DNA from: Pelargonium nanum
Lineage: Eukaryota; Streptophyta; Magnoliopsida; Geraniales; Geraniaceae
Reading direction: 5' to 3'
DNA length: 22,347 nucleotides
Assembly (NCBI GenBank): GCA_036897485.1
Contig: JAYMTF010001592.1
Location: forward strand, 1 to 22,347
Shown here: piece after piece, positions 10,249 through 20,182 of the stretch
Layout of the letters: each line of letters starts with the position of its first letter
Numbering within the stretch: position 1 is the first letter of the stretch
The notes under the pieces: generated by a model
What the model saw: only the letters and a program-made list of their open reading frames with translations
What the model was told of the DNA's origin: nothing
Database searches by the model: none
Position numbers and translations under genes: made by a program

Positions 10249-10443
10249 TCAAATTGTGGTTAGTTGTTGACAAAGTGTGATACCCTTCGAGAACAATTTA
10301 GGTGCTTGATTCAGCTTCCCAATGGTGTTGCCAGTGCCTGTCGGGTAAATTTTATGGCCAACAAAAGGCACGCGGGCGAAATGTGTTTTAGTAGAAGCAC
10401 AAGCTTGAGATGAAGAAGGGGGGACGTCACAGAACAACATCAT
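10249..10443 (-). pseudogene. Possible short relic of coding DNA, family not recognised
   Basis: A 64-codon open frame on the minus strand with a base composition closer to coding DNA than its AT-rich surroundings. The peptide has mixed, protein-like composition (for example FARVPFVGHKIYPTGTG), but no domain that I recognise. It lacks flanking exons with matching phase and runs directly into the degenerate tandem repeat at 10455-10740. It could equally be part of the same old transposon. Low confidence. Confidence 0.2.
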
Positions 10444-10454
10444 GATGGTAGATT

Positions 10455-10740
10455 AGCATCTTGGAATCTCTATCAAAATTCATGAAGTGTTATGAGGAAG
10501 TCAAGGTCATGACTTAGCATACTAGGGTCGGGACCTAAGGTCAACTAGGTTTCGAATGTTTACATGGGAGATCACCTCAAGCACGACGTACTGTCTTAGA
10601 GAATCAGGGTTGCGGCTTTAGGCCAAATTGGTTTGATAAGAGTTTTGGAAACATGATTCTTAGAAGCTTCATCGAGTACGATGGAGTGTCCTAGAGGAAC
10701 AAGAGTCGTAACTTGATGCCACGTAACATTTGGATGACAC
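10455..10740. repeat. Degenerate tandem repeat, unit about 100 bp, at least two and a half copies
   Basis: Three related unit ends occur at about 10484-10499 (GAAGTGTTATGAGGAA), 10588-10603 (GTACTGTCTTAGAGAA) and 10684-10699 (GAGTGTCCTAGAGGAA), spaced by 104 and 96 bp. Each is followed by a related unit start: GGTCATGACTTAG, CAGGGTTGCGGCTTTAGGCC and AGAGTCGTAACTTGATGCC. The array is not coding. It resembles the internal tandem repeats of decayed plant transposons, but I cannot name a family. Confidence 0.55.
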
Positions 10741-11357
10741 ACGATCTGATAACAACCATCAATGTCCATTCCGATATTTCTAAAACATTTTATTAGAATA
10801 ACCGGTGAAATTATTCAACAAAGAGAAGGTAAAGGGGGTAGCTTCCTAACATTCCTAAATGTCAAACTTTCACCACCTAGATTTCAAGAAACTCGTTCGT
10901 CGGGAAAATTATGTTGATTACTAGGAGTTGGGAACATTGACAAGAAAGAAAAAATTGAAAGTTAGTTGACCACAAACAGACCCCTAAATTTGTGATTTGG
11001 GCCTACATATAAGGTACAAACTAGTAAAAGAAAATTACAAACTCATCATTTCTTATATATGAGAATTGAAAGCAACAAGGGGATCAAAACATTTCAATAT
11101 TCTATTATTCTTCCAAGAACATATATACCATAGCAATAGGAAAAAAAAACAATTCAGTGTTCATAGTGTATATAGCAACCTATCTGGGTAGAGAAACCTA
11201 TTTAACCAAAAAGAAGAAGAAAATACTATTCTGAAACACACTGTACTAGTCTACTTCATTGGTTGCAAAGGAGTGTATAGATACTAGTAGTTTGGGAAAT
11301 AAAAAACGGAAAACTAGAATAAAGATTGTCATGCGAGACACACATTTGTTTTGATGC
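10741..11357. other. Spacer and probable 3' UTR of the IFRD-family gene
   Basis: AT-rich sequence. The part nearest 11357 is probably the 3' UTR of the minus-strand IFRD gene whose stop is at 11358-11360. No strong AATAAA in the minus orientation was picked out, so the transcript end is unknown. No other gene was seen. Confidence 0.45.
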
Positions 11358-14300
11358 CTATTCAACATATCCACCGGCAAACTGCCCGAGGTTATCCACC
11401 TGTAAACAAAAAACATCATGTTTGGGCATAGAACTTGCGTTTAAGATTTGATCCAATACTGAATCATGTGTTTCCAAACATGCAATAGCCAATAAAGCTC
11501 AATTGGTTCCTTAACAAGTAAAATACGCTTAAGAACTTTCGTTTTGGAGGGTAACAAATAGATAAGTCGCGTTATTTCATCTTAACTTACACTAGCCAGT
11601 TAATAAGCGCCCAACGCGCAATTAGGCTAGACAATGTAATAGAATTGGAGAGTTGTCTTGTTATATGTACCTGCGAGGAGACACGTTGCTTGTTCCGTAA
11701 CCGAGTCCTTTCCTTGTTGGAAGCAGAGTTGGGGGATTTGTACATCCTCTGTGAAAAAGAATTTGCAAAAATGCAAGGGTCAGGCCCTACGGACTCTCGG
11801 GGCAAAAAATAGAAATAAGGCAGAATAATCATATAGTTACGCGGATATACCTCATATATCGACTCACTATGATATTAAAGACAACAACCTATTACATTTT
11901 CACTACTATGCTCGAAAGCTTTGATGCACCTAAGGCATCATAAACTATATCAAAACACTCTTATAGGCAGAACAGAGACAACGGATGAGAAGTCTGTACA
12001 AAAAATGAGACTCACTCTTGCAAACAAGAAAATAATTTAAGAAAACACCGACTAAATATGATTTCAAAAATATTTAAGACATTCGGGTTTTTGAGATCAA
12101 AAGTGCTAAAAATTTAACGAGACCTTCACAAAACTATAAAGAGAGGTACTTATAGATAATTTCTCCTTTATTCTATCAAACCGTATTTAATTGTTGTGAA
12201 CAGTTTATGGTATCAACCTAGCTTTCTTGTGATGGAGAATACAAAGTAATTAGAGCCGCACATCAACTATGCAAGTCACTTTTTGTAGAACAGATTCAAA
12301 CAATTGCATACACCACCATACGTACGACTCTACGAAGGGACAAGAAACGCTAAGCTGTTGACTAATATATTCTATCAAACCGCACAAGCATGAGGTTTTA
12401 TATTAAGTCTTAATAAGCGGAGGTTGATATTCTACATTAAACATTTATTGTTTAGTTTTATTTTTCGCCCCAAATTTTTGGGCTCGTATTTGATGTATGC
12501 ACTAACAAATATTGACCTTTGTAAGGAAAGAAAAAAAGAGAAAAAAACAACCTTTTCAGAGCTGGTCAGCTTTTGTTGATTCCCTAAGACACGCTTTTCT
12601 TTTGGCGTGAATTTAAACACATCGAGAAGCAATTCATTTTCCTAATTAGAACAAGCATATGTTAGCTATCGGGCATCTCAAAACAAAAATATAAGCATCA
12701 ATCAAGTATATATGAGTCATAAAGTTAAGTTCAATGAATAAAAAACTGAGCAATAAAACCAACCTGCATATGCTTGAAAAATCCACTTCCGAGATAACGC
12801 TTAAAAAAGTTCCACTGCAGAAAGAAATGAAGATAACATATATAAATATTCACAAAGACTGAAAGACGGCACTAGAAACAGAAAACCCGATAGAGAAAGG
12901 ACCTGTATCAACTCAGACCATGTTGATGTCTTAAGTAAATCATCACCAATCCTTATTGACGTTTCAGGACAATAACCATCCTGGTAATTATAAAACATAA
13001 GATAGTCAGAGTAGCTCAAAATTACAATTGAAATATGAAGTCCCTCATAAATCATTAATGTACCTCAAGAAATTCCAAAAACTTCCCAAACAATTTCCGC
13101 TGATTGCTAAGACCTATCTTTGATGAACCTTTTCCTCTTGCTTCCACAGAAAGGTCTTCTACTCGATTCAGGATTTTCCCCTTTAATCCTTGTACGGCAT
13201 TACTATCTTGGCATCCAATCTCAAGCAGTAGAGCCAATGCTTCACCAGCTGCTATTCGAAGAGTCCGATCATTTTTGTTTAAAAGACCTGAAAAGTAAGA
13301 AACTGACCTGTAGAAATTGAGGGTAATAAGTATAAAAAAAAATACCCCTTAAATCTCATAAGCAACAACGAATGAAAACTAGAGATGGTACTTACTCTTG
13401 CCAACTTTGGGAATCAAGAACCCGACAATCTATGCTTGTATAGAGAAATAACCAGGATGAGATGGCCCTCGCCCTCACATGTGGTGGTATTTTAGGTTCA
13501 ACTACCTAGATATTGGAACGGCCATTAGTTACGTTAGAATGTCACATTGAGCATAACAAGGACACAACGTGTAACAGTGAGCGCATGTCCGGAAGAAATT
13601 GGGGGTCCGAAGTACATACATTAGAACCTGGTTTTGGATTGATAAATTGCCAAATAATATGTAATGTCTTTTCTGTCTCTTCTGCATCATTTCCACCAAC
13701 GAATGTAATGACAGCCAAGCTATCCAATACCTATATCATGATTTTGTAAATCCGAGAAAACAAAGGTTCAGACATCAAAGTTTTTTGTACTTATTAGGGG
13801 AGTATACATAAACCAGAAGATTTAGTTTTGAAAATGTACATCAACATCTGCCGACCCAGAACTAAGATGTTGTGAAAGTGGAACAAAGGACTCTAGGAAT
13901 AGTTGCCGTGCATCATCCCCGAACCCAATTGTCAAAGCCAACAATCCTACAACCGCCAGAAATGACAACCATGACAATTTGAAGGGAAAATAAAAACAGA
14001 GAAGCAAATTTGTTGCATAAAATTGATAATTTACCAATAGCTTCCGAAGCCAATGATTTGTCTGCACCAGATCTTTGATTGATGGCATTCATATACTGAC
14101 TGAGCAAAGTATGAAAGCTACAAGAGAAAGGCAAACCAAAACTTTTATGATGGCAGGTTCAAATTTCAACTATTATGCAGAATCAGGTTGACAAATTTTA
14201 CTTTCTTAAATTCTATTGGATCTATTCAATGTTGCGAAATCAAACATACAAAAACAGCAAATGAAGTGTTAAAAAAAATTGCTCACTTATTTTCCACAAA

Positions 14301-15193
14301 CTCGCGCAGCACATTGTTCCGAGAAGCTTCAATGATCAGAGACAATGCTTTCTCCCTTGTAGACTTCCTACATCAAAATGAACACAAAATATTATTTCCA
14401 GTTTCATGAAGAAACAAATATTAGCAATCAAGACGGATCAGAGTTTATTTAAGAGGCAAGAAGTTGAAAGGAATAATGGTTAACAATATTAATTACTACT
14501 GATATCTAATACATCAATTCGTACCTTTTTTCATATAAGGCATCCCTATAAAGTTCTAGAGAACTTAAATCTTTGGGCTTCGCATCTTTTTTCGCTGATT
14601 CCAGTGTCAACTTGGATATGGCGAGAGTGGACAAACTCAAGCTATTTCCATCTGAATATTCAATCAAGGTGGATTCATCGTACATTAAAAATGAAAAAAA
14701 AAAAGTTCAAAAAAAGGAAATTAATGATAATAATCACAAGAACAACTAATGCCATTTTAATTATGCATTCTCATAATTGAATCACAATGATTGCTAGACA
14801 ACCCACTAATCTATTTATAGCTCTTTTCAGTGGCTACATACAAACAAACACAAATACAGTTCAGCTTTTTCAAAAACGTTCAGTTATCATTTTCAACCAT
14901 TCTTCTCCAGAATCATCAAAATCAAAACTTTTTCCCATTTCTAAATTGGGTTTTCCAGAATCATCGATTGAAGCTCGTCCAAGTCCTACATCATGTCAAT
15001 GTTTATGTCGTTATTGATCAAATTCCTATTTGATCCAGAAATTACGGGTTTTTTGGAATCGGCGACACAGATCCAAATTAGAGACACTCCAATTGCAGAA
15101 ACAAAATTCAGAAACACGAAGCTGTAATTGTTGAACGAGAGAGGCGTTGAATGAAAATTAGCAAGAAAATTAGAGAAACTCACGCTTCCCCAT
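11358..15193 (-). CDS. IFRD-family protein (interferon-related developmental regulator; SAT32-like), 403 aa, 13 coding exons
   Basis: IFRD proteins are helical-repeat regulators of gene expression; Arabidopsis SAT32 of this family is linked to salt tolerance. Exons in transcript order: 15193-15184, 14651-14525, 14367-14287, 14117-14035, 13946-13840, 13730-13620, 13505-13396, 13307-13064, 12980-12903, 12814-12764, 12641-12552, 11748-11671 and 11399-11358. They sum to 1,212 nt with every phase matching and no internal stop. Diagnostic segments: DALYEKR then STREKALSLIIEA (about residues 40-60), EAIGLLALTIGFGDDA, RTLRIAAGEALALLLEIG, and the C-terminal IFRD signature WNFFKRYLGSGFFKHMQ (318-334) followed by RMYKSPNS (365-372). 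The first coding exon holds only MGK plus one base; this N-terminus is shorter than I expect, since relatives often carry a Ser/Asp-rich stretch there, so an extra small exon could be missing. The intron 11749-12551 is the longest at 803 nt. Confidence 0.92.
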
Positions 15194-15440
15194 AAGAGCC
15201 TACACCGACGTAGAGAGGGAACAGAGCTCGAAGAGAAGAGGAGCGAAAGGTGGGAGCTTTTTGGCAGTGAAAGCCGAAACAGTAAATAAGTGTTGATGGG
15301 TAGGAAGAAAGTGGAAGCATTAAGGCTCCTAATGAAGAACGGCGCGAGATTTGAGCATGGCGGTGGTGTCCGTTAACTAGGGGTCTTCTTCGTCTCTGTC
15401 TCCTCCCACTGAGGACAGAGTGTTTGTTCCGAATTTGAAA
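15194..15440 (-). promoter_or_regulatory. 5' leader of the IFRD gene with two upstream ORFs
   Basis: This relatively GC-rich, pyrimidine-rich stretch precedes the IFRD start. It contains a 9-codon uORF (ATG at 15358-15356, TAG at 15331-15329) in strong context (GCCGCC before the ATG). A second uORF starts at ATG 15320-15318 and runs in another frame through the main ATG at 15193, ending either in the first intron or, after splicing, just inside exon 2. Overlapping uORFs normally lower translation of the main frame. The transcription start is assumed to lie near 15400-15440 and is not determined. Confidence 0.5.
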
Positions 15441-15465
15441 AAAAAAATAAAGAAGAAGTTTCATC

Positions 15466-15905
15466 ATGGTCCTTCAACTATCTATTTTGTTCTGAACTAG
15501 TACTTAATTTGATTTTGTTCCACTTTGATCCTCAAATTAGTAATATTGTTTCAATTTGATCACATGTTATGCTATTTTAGTTAGGTCAAATTAGCATCGG
15601 TACTGTTATGTAACACGGAAATGACAATTTTTGTTGACATGGTAGTTGTTCCAAAATAGTCTCGTTCATAAATTTAGTTGGATTAAAAATTTAAATGCCA
15701 CGTAATTGTCGCGTCAACAAAAATTGTTCCAGAAAAATCGAAACGATTAACGACACAGCTATAGATTTGTCTGATTTGAAGCAAAATATCATAGTTAAGG
15801 GGCCAAATTGAAAAATTATAAATAATTTGAGTACCGAATTGAGAAGATAAAAATACACAAAGGCCTGTGGTGGAACAGAATCAAAGTTGCAAAAATGAAT
15901 CCAAT
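15466..15905. mobile_element. Fold-back (MITE-like) non-autonomous element
   Basis: The segment is a long imperfect inverted repeat. The inner arms ACAATTTTTGTTGAC (15624-15638) and GTCAACAAAAATTGT (15713-15727) are exact reverse complements. The outer arms 15531-15561 (beginning CTCAAATTAG) and 15801-15831 (ending AATAATTTGAG) match with few differences. Both pairs centre at 15676-15681, so they are one structure. The outer edges carry GGTCCTTCAACTAT-type sequence on the left and CTGTTCCACC-type sequence (minus strand) on the right. No transposase is encoded. Exact ends and target-site duplication could not be fixed. It lies between the 3' end of the hydrolase gene and the IFRD promoter. Confidence 0.6.
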
Positions 15906-16175
15906 GTTGTTTACCAAGAAGTAAAATAAACACCACTTTTAATTCTCCAAGATGTAAAATTCACATCAAACATTATTTTCATTTCCATTAATGATCAAAG
16001 TATATCTGCAATTTGACTCATCTGCTACAAAAGCTTTCAGCTTGATTCACCACCATACCCATCTTTTCACACAACTCATCTGATCTTTGGATGATAAAAG
16101 AGCCACAAACTAATAGACTAAATTCTCCAACTTTCAATGCAAGAATGTAAAATTTGTGGCACAACAGAGCCCAAA
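15906..16175 (-). other. Probable 3' UTR of the alpha/beta hydrolase gene
   Basis: Non-coding AT-rich sequence directly downstream (minus strand) of the hydrolase stop. No other feature was seen. Confidence 0.45.
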
Positions 16176-17273
16176 TCAGCTCATATGAGACTCAAACCAT
16201 TTAAAAATCTGTTCAGATTGTAGGCTAGTCATTTCATGGTAAGCATATGCAAGATTTAGTACCTCCTGAATATGAGGAACCTCATGCTCCTGTATTTTAA
16301 AAGTCTTCTCGTTGATGATAACTTCTTTCCAACGTGTTGCCCGCCCATCATGCCTCATATATCCGTGCTCATCGATGAAGCCCCTGTCGCTGAACAGTTC
16401 AAACAATTTAGCAGAAACAGTCTTGTCAAAACCTGGAATTCTATCAGCAAAGGTATTTCGAGACAAAGGGAAATCCATGCATTCGATCTCTGCAACATCA
16501 ACACCTCTATTCCTCAACAGTTCCATATTTTCACTTATCTTCTGCTGTCTGAACACATCTTTGGGCATGTGCACAAAAAGGGTGGGTGGATAGCTCTCTA
16601 CAACATCCATTTCCTCAAACATCCCCTCAGCAATCATAAGTGCAATGCTACTAAATTTCATACTATTAGCAAGCACGGAAACAAAATACCCTCCAGAGGA
16701 TGCCCCTAAAGCCACAAGAGGAAGCTTCTCGAGCTTGTGTCTCTCAACCCACCACTTGATAATATCTTTGACAATTAACGTTTCCTCCCCAAATGACCAA
16801 CATCTCCTAGCACTTGATATGGTGATAACAGCATATTTTCTATCAAGAGCATGAAGAACAATTGACCTTTCTTCAGGATACCCCGTACATTTTGGGCAGC
16901 TAGGAGATTTGTCCCAAAATTGAATGGCTCTACCATTGCACCCGTGAGCAAAAAAGAGAACTGCCTTAGGTGAATCAGGTATTTGCCATATCAATTCCGT
17001 TCCATTTCTAAACTCTACAGTTGGATGAAATTTCCCAAAAGACTCAAACCTACCTAGTTTTTTCCCTGGAAACTCAATTGAAGAACTCAGTGTTCCATCA
17101 TTATTGAGAAACAACAGTATTGAGATCACAAAAAGTATAACCAAACACACTATCAAAACTGGCAGCTTAAAATTATGTGTCCCTTGCCACATCTTTGATC
17201 TACTTCCACGTCTCAACATAACTGCAATAGACAAAACAAGAAACACAAGCAGTACAAAATCAATGCCTTGCAT
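16176..17273 (-). CDS. Membrane-anchored alpha/beta hydrolase fold protein, 365 aa, uncharacterised
   Basis: A single uninterrupted frame. The ATG at 17273-17271 is directly preceded by an in-frame TGA, which fixes the start. Two hydrophobic helices at about residues 4-20 and 36-57 predict an N-terminal membrane anchor or hairpin; the remaining 300 residues form the hydrolase. The nucleophile elbow is G190-A-S192-S-G194 after the strand PLVAL. The loop LFFAHGCNG (106-114) is in oxyanion-hole position. D239 in LFVHMPKD and a C-terminal histidine (H330 or H334) are the best acid and base candidates. A cysteine pair SCPKC (126 and 129) sits in the early loop. The order of elements fits a serine hydrolase, but the substrate is unknown. 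The intronless CDS with spliced non-coding leader(s) is typical of plant genes of this kind. I do not recognise a named gene. Confidence 0.85.
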   Translation of the reverse strand: MQGIDFVLLVFLVLSIAVMLRRGSRSKMWQGTHNFKLPVLIVCLVILFVISILLFLNNDGTLSSSIEFPGKKLGRFESFGKFHPTVEFRNGTELIWQIPDSPKAVLFFAHGCNGRAIQFWDKSPSCPKCTGYPEERSIVLHALDRKYAVITISSARRCWSFGEETLIVKDIIKWWVERHKLEKLPLVALGASSGGYFVSVLANSMKFSSIALMIAEGMFEEMDVVESYPPTLFVHMPKDVFRQQKISENMELLRNRGVDVAEIECMDFPLSRNTFADRIPGFDKTVSAKLFELFSDRGFIDEHGYMRHDGRATRWKEVIINEKTFKIQEHEVPHIQEVLNLAYAYHEMTSLQSEQIFKWFESHMS

Positions 17274-17293
17274 TCAAAAAAGAAAATTAATGC

Positions 17294-17810
17294 CTAAATT
17301 TCAATAATGCATCATATCAAATAGTGAAGTTAAAGACTCAGCTTCATTAACATAACAGAAGAGAAAAATGTAAAAGCCTCTTATTTCCCAGCACTTAATC
17401 TGACCAATGCTTCAAAATACTGATCATAACAAAGCTAGATGTTGCATCCAGAAATGTATTGAAAGCTAAATTTCAAATTTTGAACCAGTATTATGAAACC
17501 CATTCGACTTAAATTTCATTTAATATTCTGAAATCAATCAAAATTCAAAGAGCTTCACTTTTCCTTTTGTTTTGTATTCAGCAATGAAAAGTGGGTGTGG
17601 AGTGTGATCTGCTTGGTTCCTATTTCCAAAAAGAGACCGAAAATTTTAAAAATGTTAATTAGTTACAGCAAAACCAGCAGATAAACTAAATTTTCCACCC
17701 ACTTTGCTTTTCATGTTATTTTCTGGGCAACCAAACAAAAAAAAAAAAAATCAGATTGAGACATGTGCGTCAACAGAACAAATGAAGGCGTGATAGAGAA
17801 AGGAACTTAC
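17294..17810 (-). other. 5' UTR intron of the hydrolase gene (inferred)
   Basis: The donor ATTACTG|GTAAGTTCC follows exon end 17811 and the acceptor AAATTTAG|GCATT lies at 17294, twenty bases before the start ATG. The intron is AT-rich with a poly(A)13 run near 17737-17750. Both sites match plant consensus, but splicing here is inference. Confidence 0.5.
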
Positions 17811-17990
17811 CAGTAATTGGCACTCGCTGATCGGCAAATACACGGAGATGTAACTGACACAACTCAATTCCCGATTTTGAGGTATGGGTTTTGGGGGGGA
17901 GAGAGAGAGAGAGAGAAGCGGTGCGTTTTGGCTGCTAGGAAGCACCGTTTGTTGTCCTATCTATTGAGTTATTGGAGGTTACACAAGGGT
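17811..17990 (-). other. Non-coding leader exon of the hydrolase gene, with (GA)9 repeat
   Basis: On the minus strand this stretch has no ATG, is pyrimidine-rich and ends at a good splice donor at 17811. A perfect (GA)9 repeat lies at 17899-17916, next to a G7 run; on the transcribed strand it reads as a CT microsatellite. CT-rich tracts are common in plant core promoters and leaders. The 5' end is a guess. Confidence 0.5.
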
Positions 17991-18640
17991 GCACATCGTT
18001 AGAAAGAACCCGGCTCAAGAGTTCGTCTCGAGTGTGAATTTATTGTTGAGCAATAGTTACAATATTTTGACACACTAGTTACAAACCTTGGTTCCATAGG
18101 AGCTGCAATCCTAGCAACAATGCTAAATGATAATATAATGTGAAGTACTAGAGAACTAAGGTAAGTACCTCAAGTAGCCAATGACAATGGCACGATATAA
18201 CCCATCAAACTCATTATAGATTTCTATTACTAACATCATTATAAATATATGGAAATGACTAATTACAAGAGTCTGTAGCTTTCACAACTCTCAGAGTTAC
18301 ACACTTCAATTCACAGAGTGCAGAAATGGAGATAACAATAAGAGAATGCAGACATTTTTGAGAGATGCACTAATTTTTTTATAAAAAAAATTGATAGAGC
18401 CTCACAATCCACACCAAATTGTGGCCAAATCACAATTCAAACTCATATATATGCATTGCAGCAAATAAATTGTGTATTGGGAAAATAAAAGTGAAATCAA
18501 ACAAACTAATTGAAAAACTGATTCTATGACATCAAAATTGTGGAATGCAAACACAAACTAATTAATATATATAATGAAAGAGTATAACAGTATAGGAAAC
18601 AGAAATCAAACAAAGACAATGGAAATTAAAACGGACAGTG
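17991..18640. other. AT-rich spacer between two leader-like stretches
   Basis: No coding frame or RNA gene was recognised. If the upstream leader at 18754-18900 belongs to the hydrolase gene, this would be intron and proximal promoter of the inner leader. Confidence 0.45.
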
Positions 18641-18920
18641 CTTAACAATAATCTCGGCCACGAAACAACAAAACCCACAAACCAAGTGAGAGAGAGAAAG
18701 AGGGCGAGATCGATGCAGAGATAGAGAGATCGAGAAAGAGAGAGGATGATCACCTCGGCGTGAACGGCGGCTCTGTCTCGGCGGCGAGACGTGTCGGCGA
18801 AAATAAACAAAAAAAATATATACACGATGATATTGATTGGTGTTGCTGCAATTGCAACTATGGAGATCGGAGGTTGGTTGATTAAGGAGGAAGACGAAGT
18901 GATGTGTGTGGTGGGACCCA
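18641..18920 (-). promoter_or_regulatory. Second leader/promoter-like stretch with TCP motif
   Basis: The minus strand from about 18900 to 18754 is GC-richer than its surroundings, lacks any ATG, and ends in a donor-like GCCGAG|GTGATC (exon end 18754). Below it lies a CT-rich tract (18690-18745 on the plus strand is GAGA-rich). Just upstream, GTGGGACC at 18911-18918 matches the class I TCP site. This looks like the first exon and core promoter of a minus-strand transcript, either a distal alternative start of the hydrolase gene or an independent non-coding RNA. The 87-codon open frame over 18562-18825 is considered spurious. Confidence 0.4.
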
Positions 18921-19213
18921 GTTACAATAAATATTAAATAACATCAGAAATCTAAAAATATATTTTTAGTTTTTTACTACATGCACACTAACAAGTAGAA
19001 ACCCACATCGACTAAAAACAAGAGTAGAGTACAAAAAAATTCTTATAAAAATATATAGATTCTCGTGTGTTAAGCACTGACGGCAATAATCCAACACGTT
19101 CATATTTTGAATGGGTCTGGACTGAATAGTTTTAATTTTAAAGCATAGTTCCTGTTGGGCTTAATTGGGCTTTGATTTTATTTTTGGTGTAATTCAGGTT
19201 TATGACTTTATGT

Positions 19214-19525
19214 GGTGTTGATGTTGTTGCCAAAGACATCAATGGCCTGTGGTTGGGAGGTATCTCATTTTTTGTTGGCTGGTCAGAGTAGTGAATTGGC
19301 CGAGTTATGGGGTTTTTGTTAGGTCAGGGTTCCTCGCTTGTTATTTTTGAGTTTGATGCTATTATTATCTTTGATCTTATAATTATGGTTGATCGCTCAA
19401 CTCATCTTTAGAGATCTCTTATTTTGGAGTGCGGAAAAAGTAATAAAGGCGTCGAGGATTATGTGTTTCTTAGAGTGGATAAGAGGGCAAATAAAATCGC
19501 TAACTTCTTTGCCCACTTTTGCTAA
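19214..19525 (+). pseudogene. Decayed RNase H-like domain of a non-LTR (LINE-type) retroelement
   Basis: A single frame of 104 codons can be followed with three internal stops (TAG-TGA at about 19289-19294, TAG at about 19409) before a final TAA. It reads KDINGLWLGGISFFVGWS, then LVIFEFDAIIIFDLI, and ends FLRVDKRANKIANFFAHFC. This matches in order the plant retroelement-type RNase H pattern D..G.W..G.S, a central E.DA motif, and the terminal R..NK.A..LA motif. Near 19290 the sequence SELAELWGF is readable in another frame, which suggests two compensating indels. Neither a reverse transcriptase nor an intact element is present. Clearly non-functional. Confidence 0.6.
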
Positions 19526-20180
19526 AAGTGGTAAGTAGAGGGGAGTGGAGGCATGGAATTGGGTCTTGGAACTATGATTTTCTCCACCCAAACCAAACAC
19601 CAACTACATTGCAAAACACTCACTTGCATTGCAAAATATTGCATACACCATGTACCCAAAATATGCAGTCAAAGATGTTGACCAAAACCTTGGTCCTTTC
19701 AGTTTTCAAGGTCAAAGATTACAGTGGCAGCACTAAGACCCAAGCAACCAACTCAGCTACCCAATACACAAAATAAATGGTAAATATCTAATCCAAAATA
19801 TAAAAAATACAATTACTAAATACCCTTATAAATGCGAGTTTAGGAATTTTAAATTTTCACAATCGACAACAATCCATTCGAACTCGGTAAGTTAAATTTA
19901 TATTTCGTATGTCTCTTCATCGAGATAGTTCATTCCATTTGAAGCGGGTATTTAGAATTTACGAATTTCTTTAGTGAATTGGTTATCCACACTTCAAACA
20001 TTGGAAATGGAATATGTATAAATTTGGTGGTTTAAAATAGTTAGTAGAGAGCATAAAATATAGTGAGTGGGTTTGGTGGATTGTATACCAACTTGGGAGT
20101 AATATAAATAAATGTTTTATTTATTTATGAAACATCAATAACCAAATCAATAGCATTAGCAGCAAAGCGGACCAGCCTTT
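19526..20180. other. Intergenic DNA, no gene recognised
   Basis: Short repeats only: CATTGCAAAA twice near 19608 and 19627, a small inverted repeat GACCAA/TTGGTC near 19680, and a palindromic AT stretch at about 20104-20128. The sequence may be further decayed transposon DNA. Confidence 0.5.
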
Positions 20181-20182
20181 CA

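Noticed and set aside
12170-12382. ATTCTATCAAACCG repeated 199 bp apart in the long IFRD intron (12170-12183, 12369-12382)
   Set aside because: Only 14 bp, with no inverted termini or target duplication. It is too weak to call a transposon.
13542-13749. Separate plus-strand open frames over the IFRD exons (for example 13513-13749)
   Set aside because: They are antisense shadows of phase-checked IFRD exons.
16272-16709. 145-codon plus-strand open frame
   Set aside because: It is the antisense shadow of the alpha/beta hydrolase coding region.
18562-18825. 87-codon open frame on the minus strand
   Set aside because: It spans an apparent splice donor, a CT-rich tract and AT-rich DNA. Its hydrophobicity comes from pyrimidine-rich sequence.
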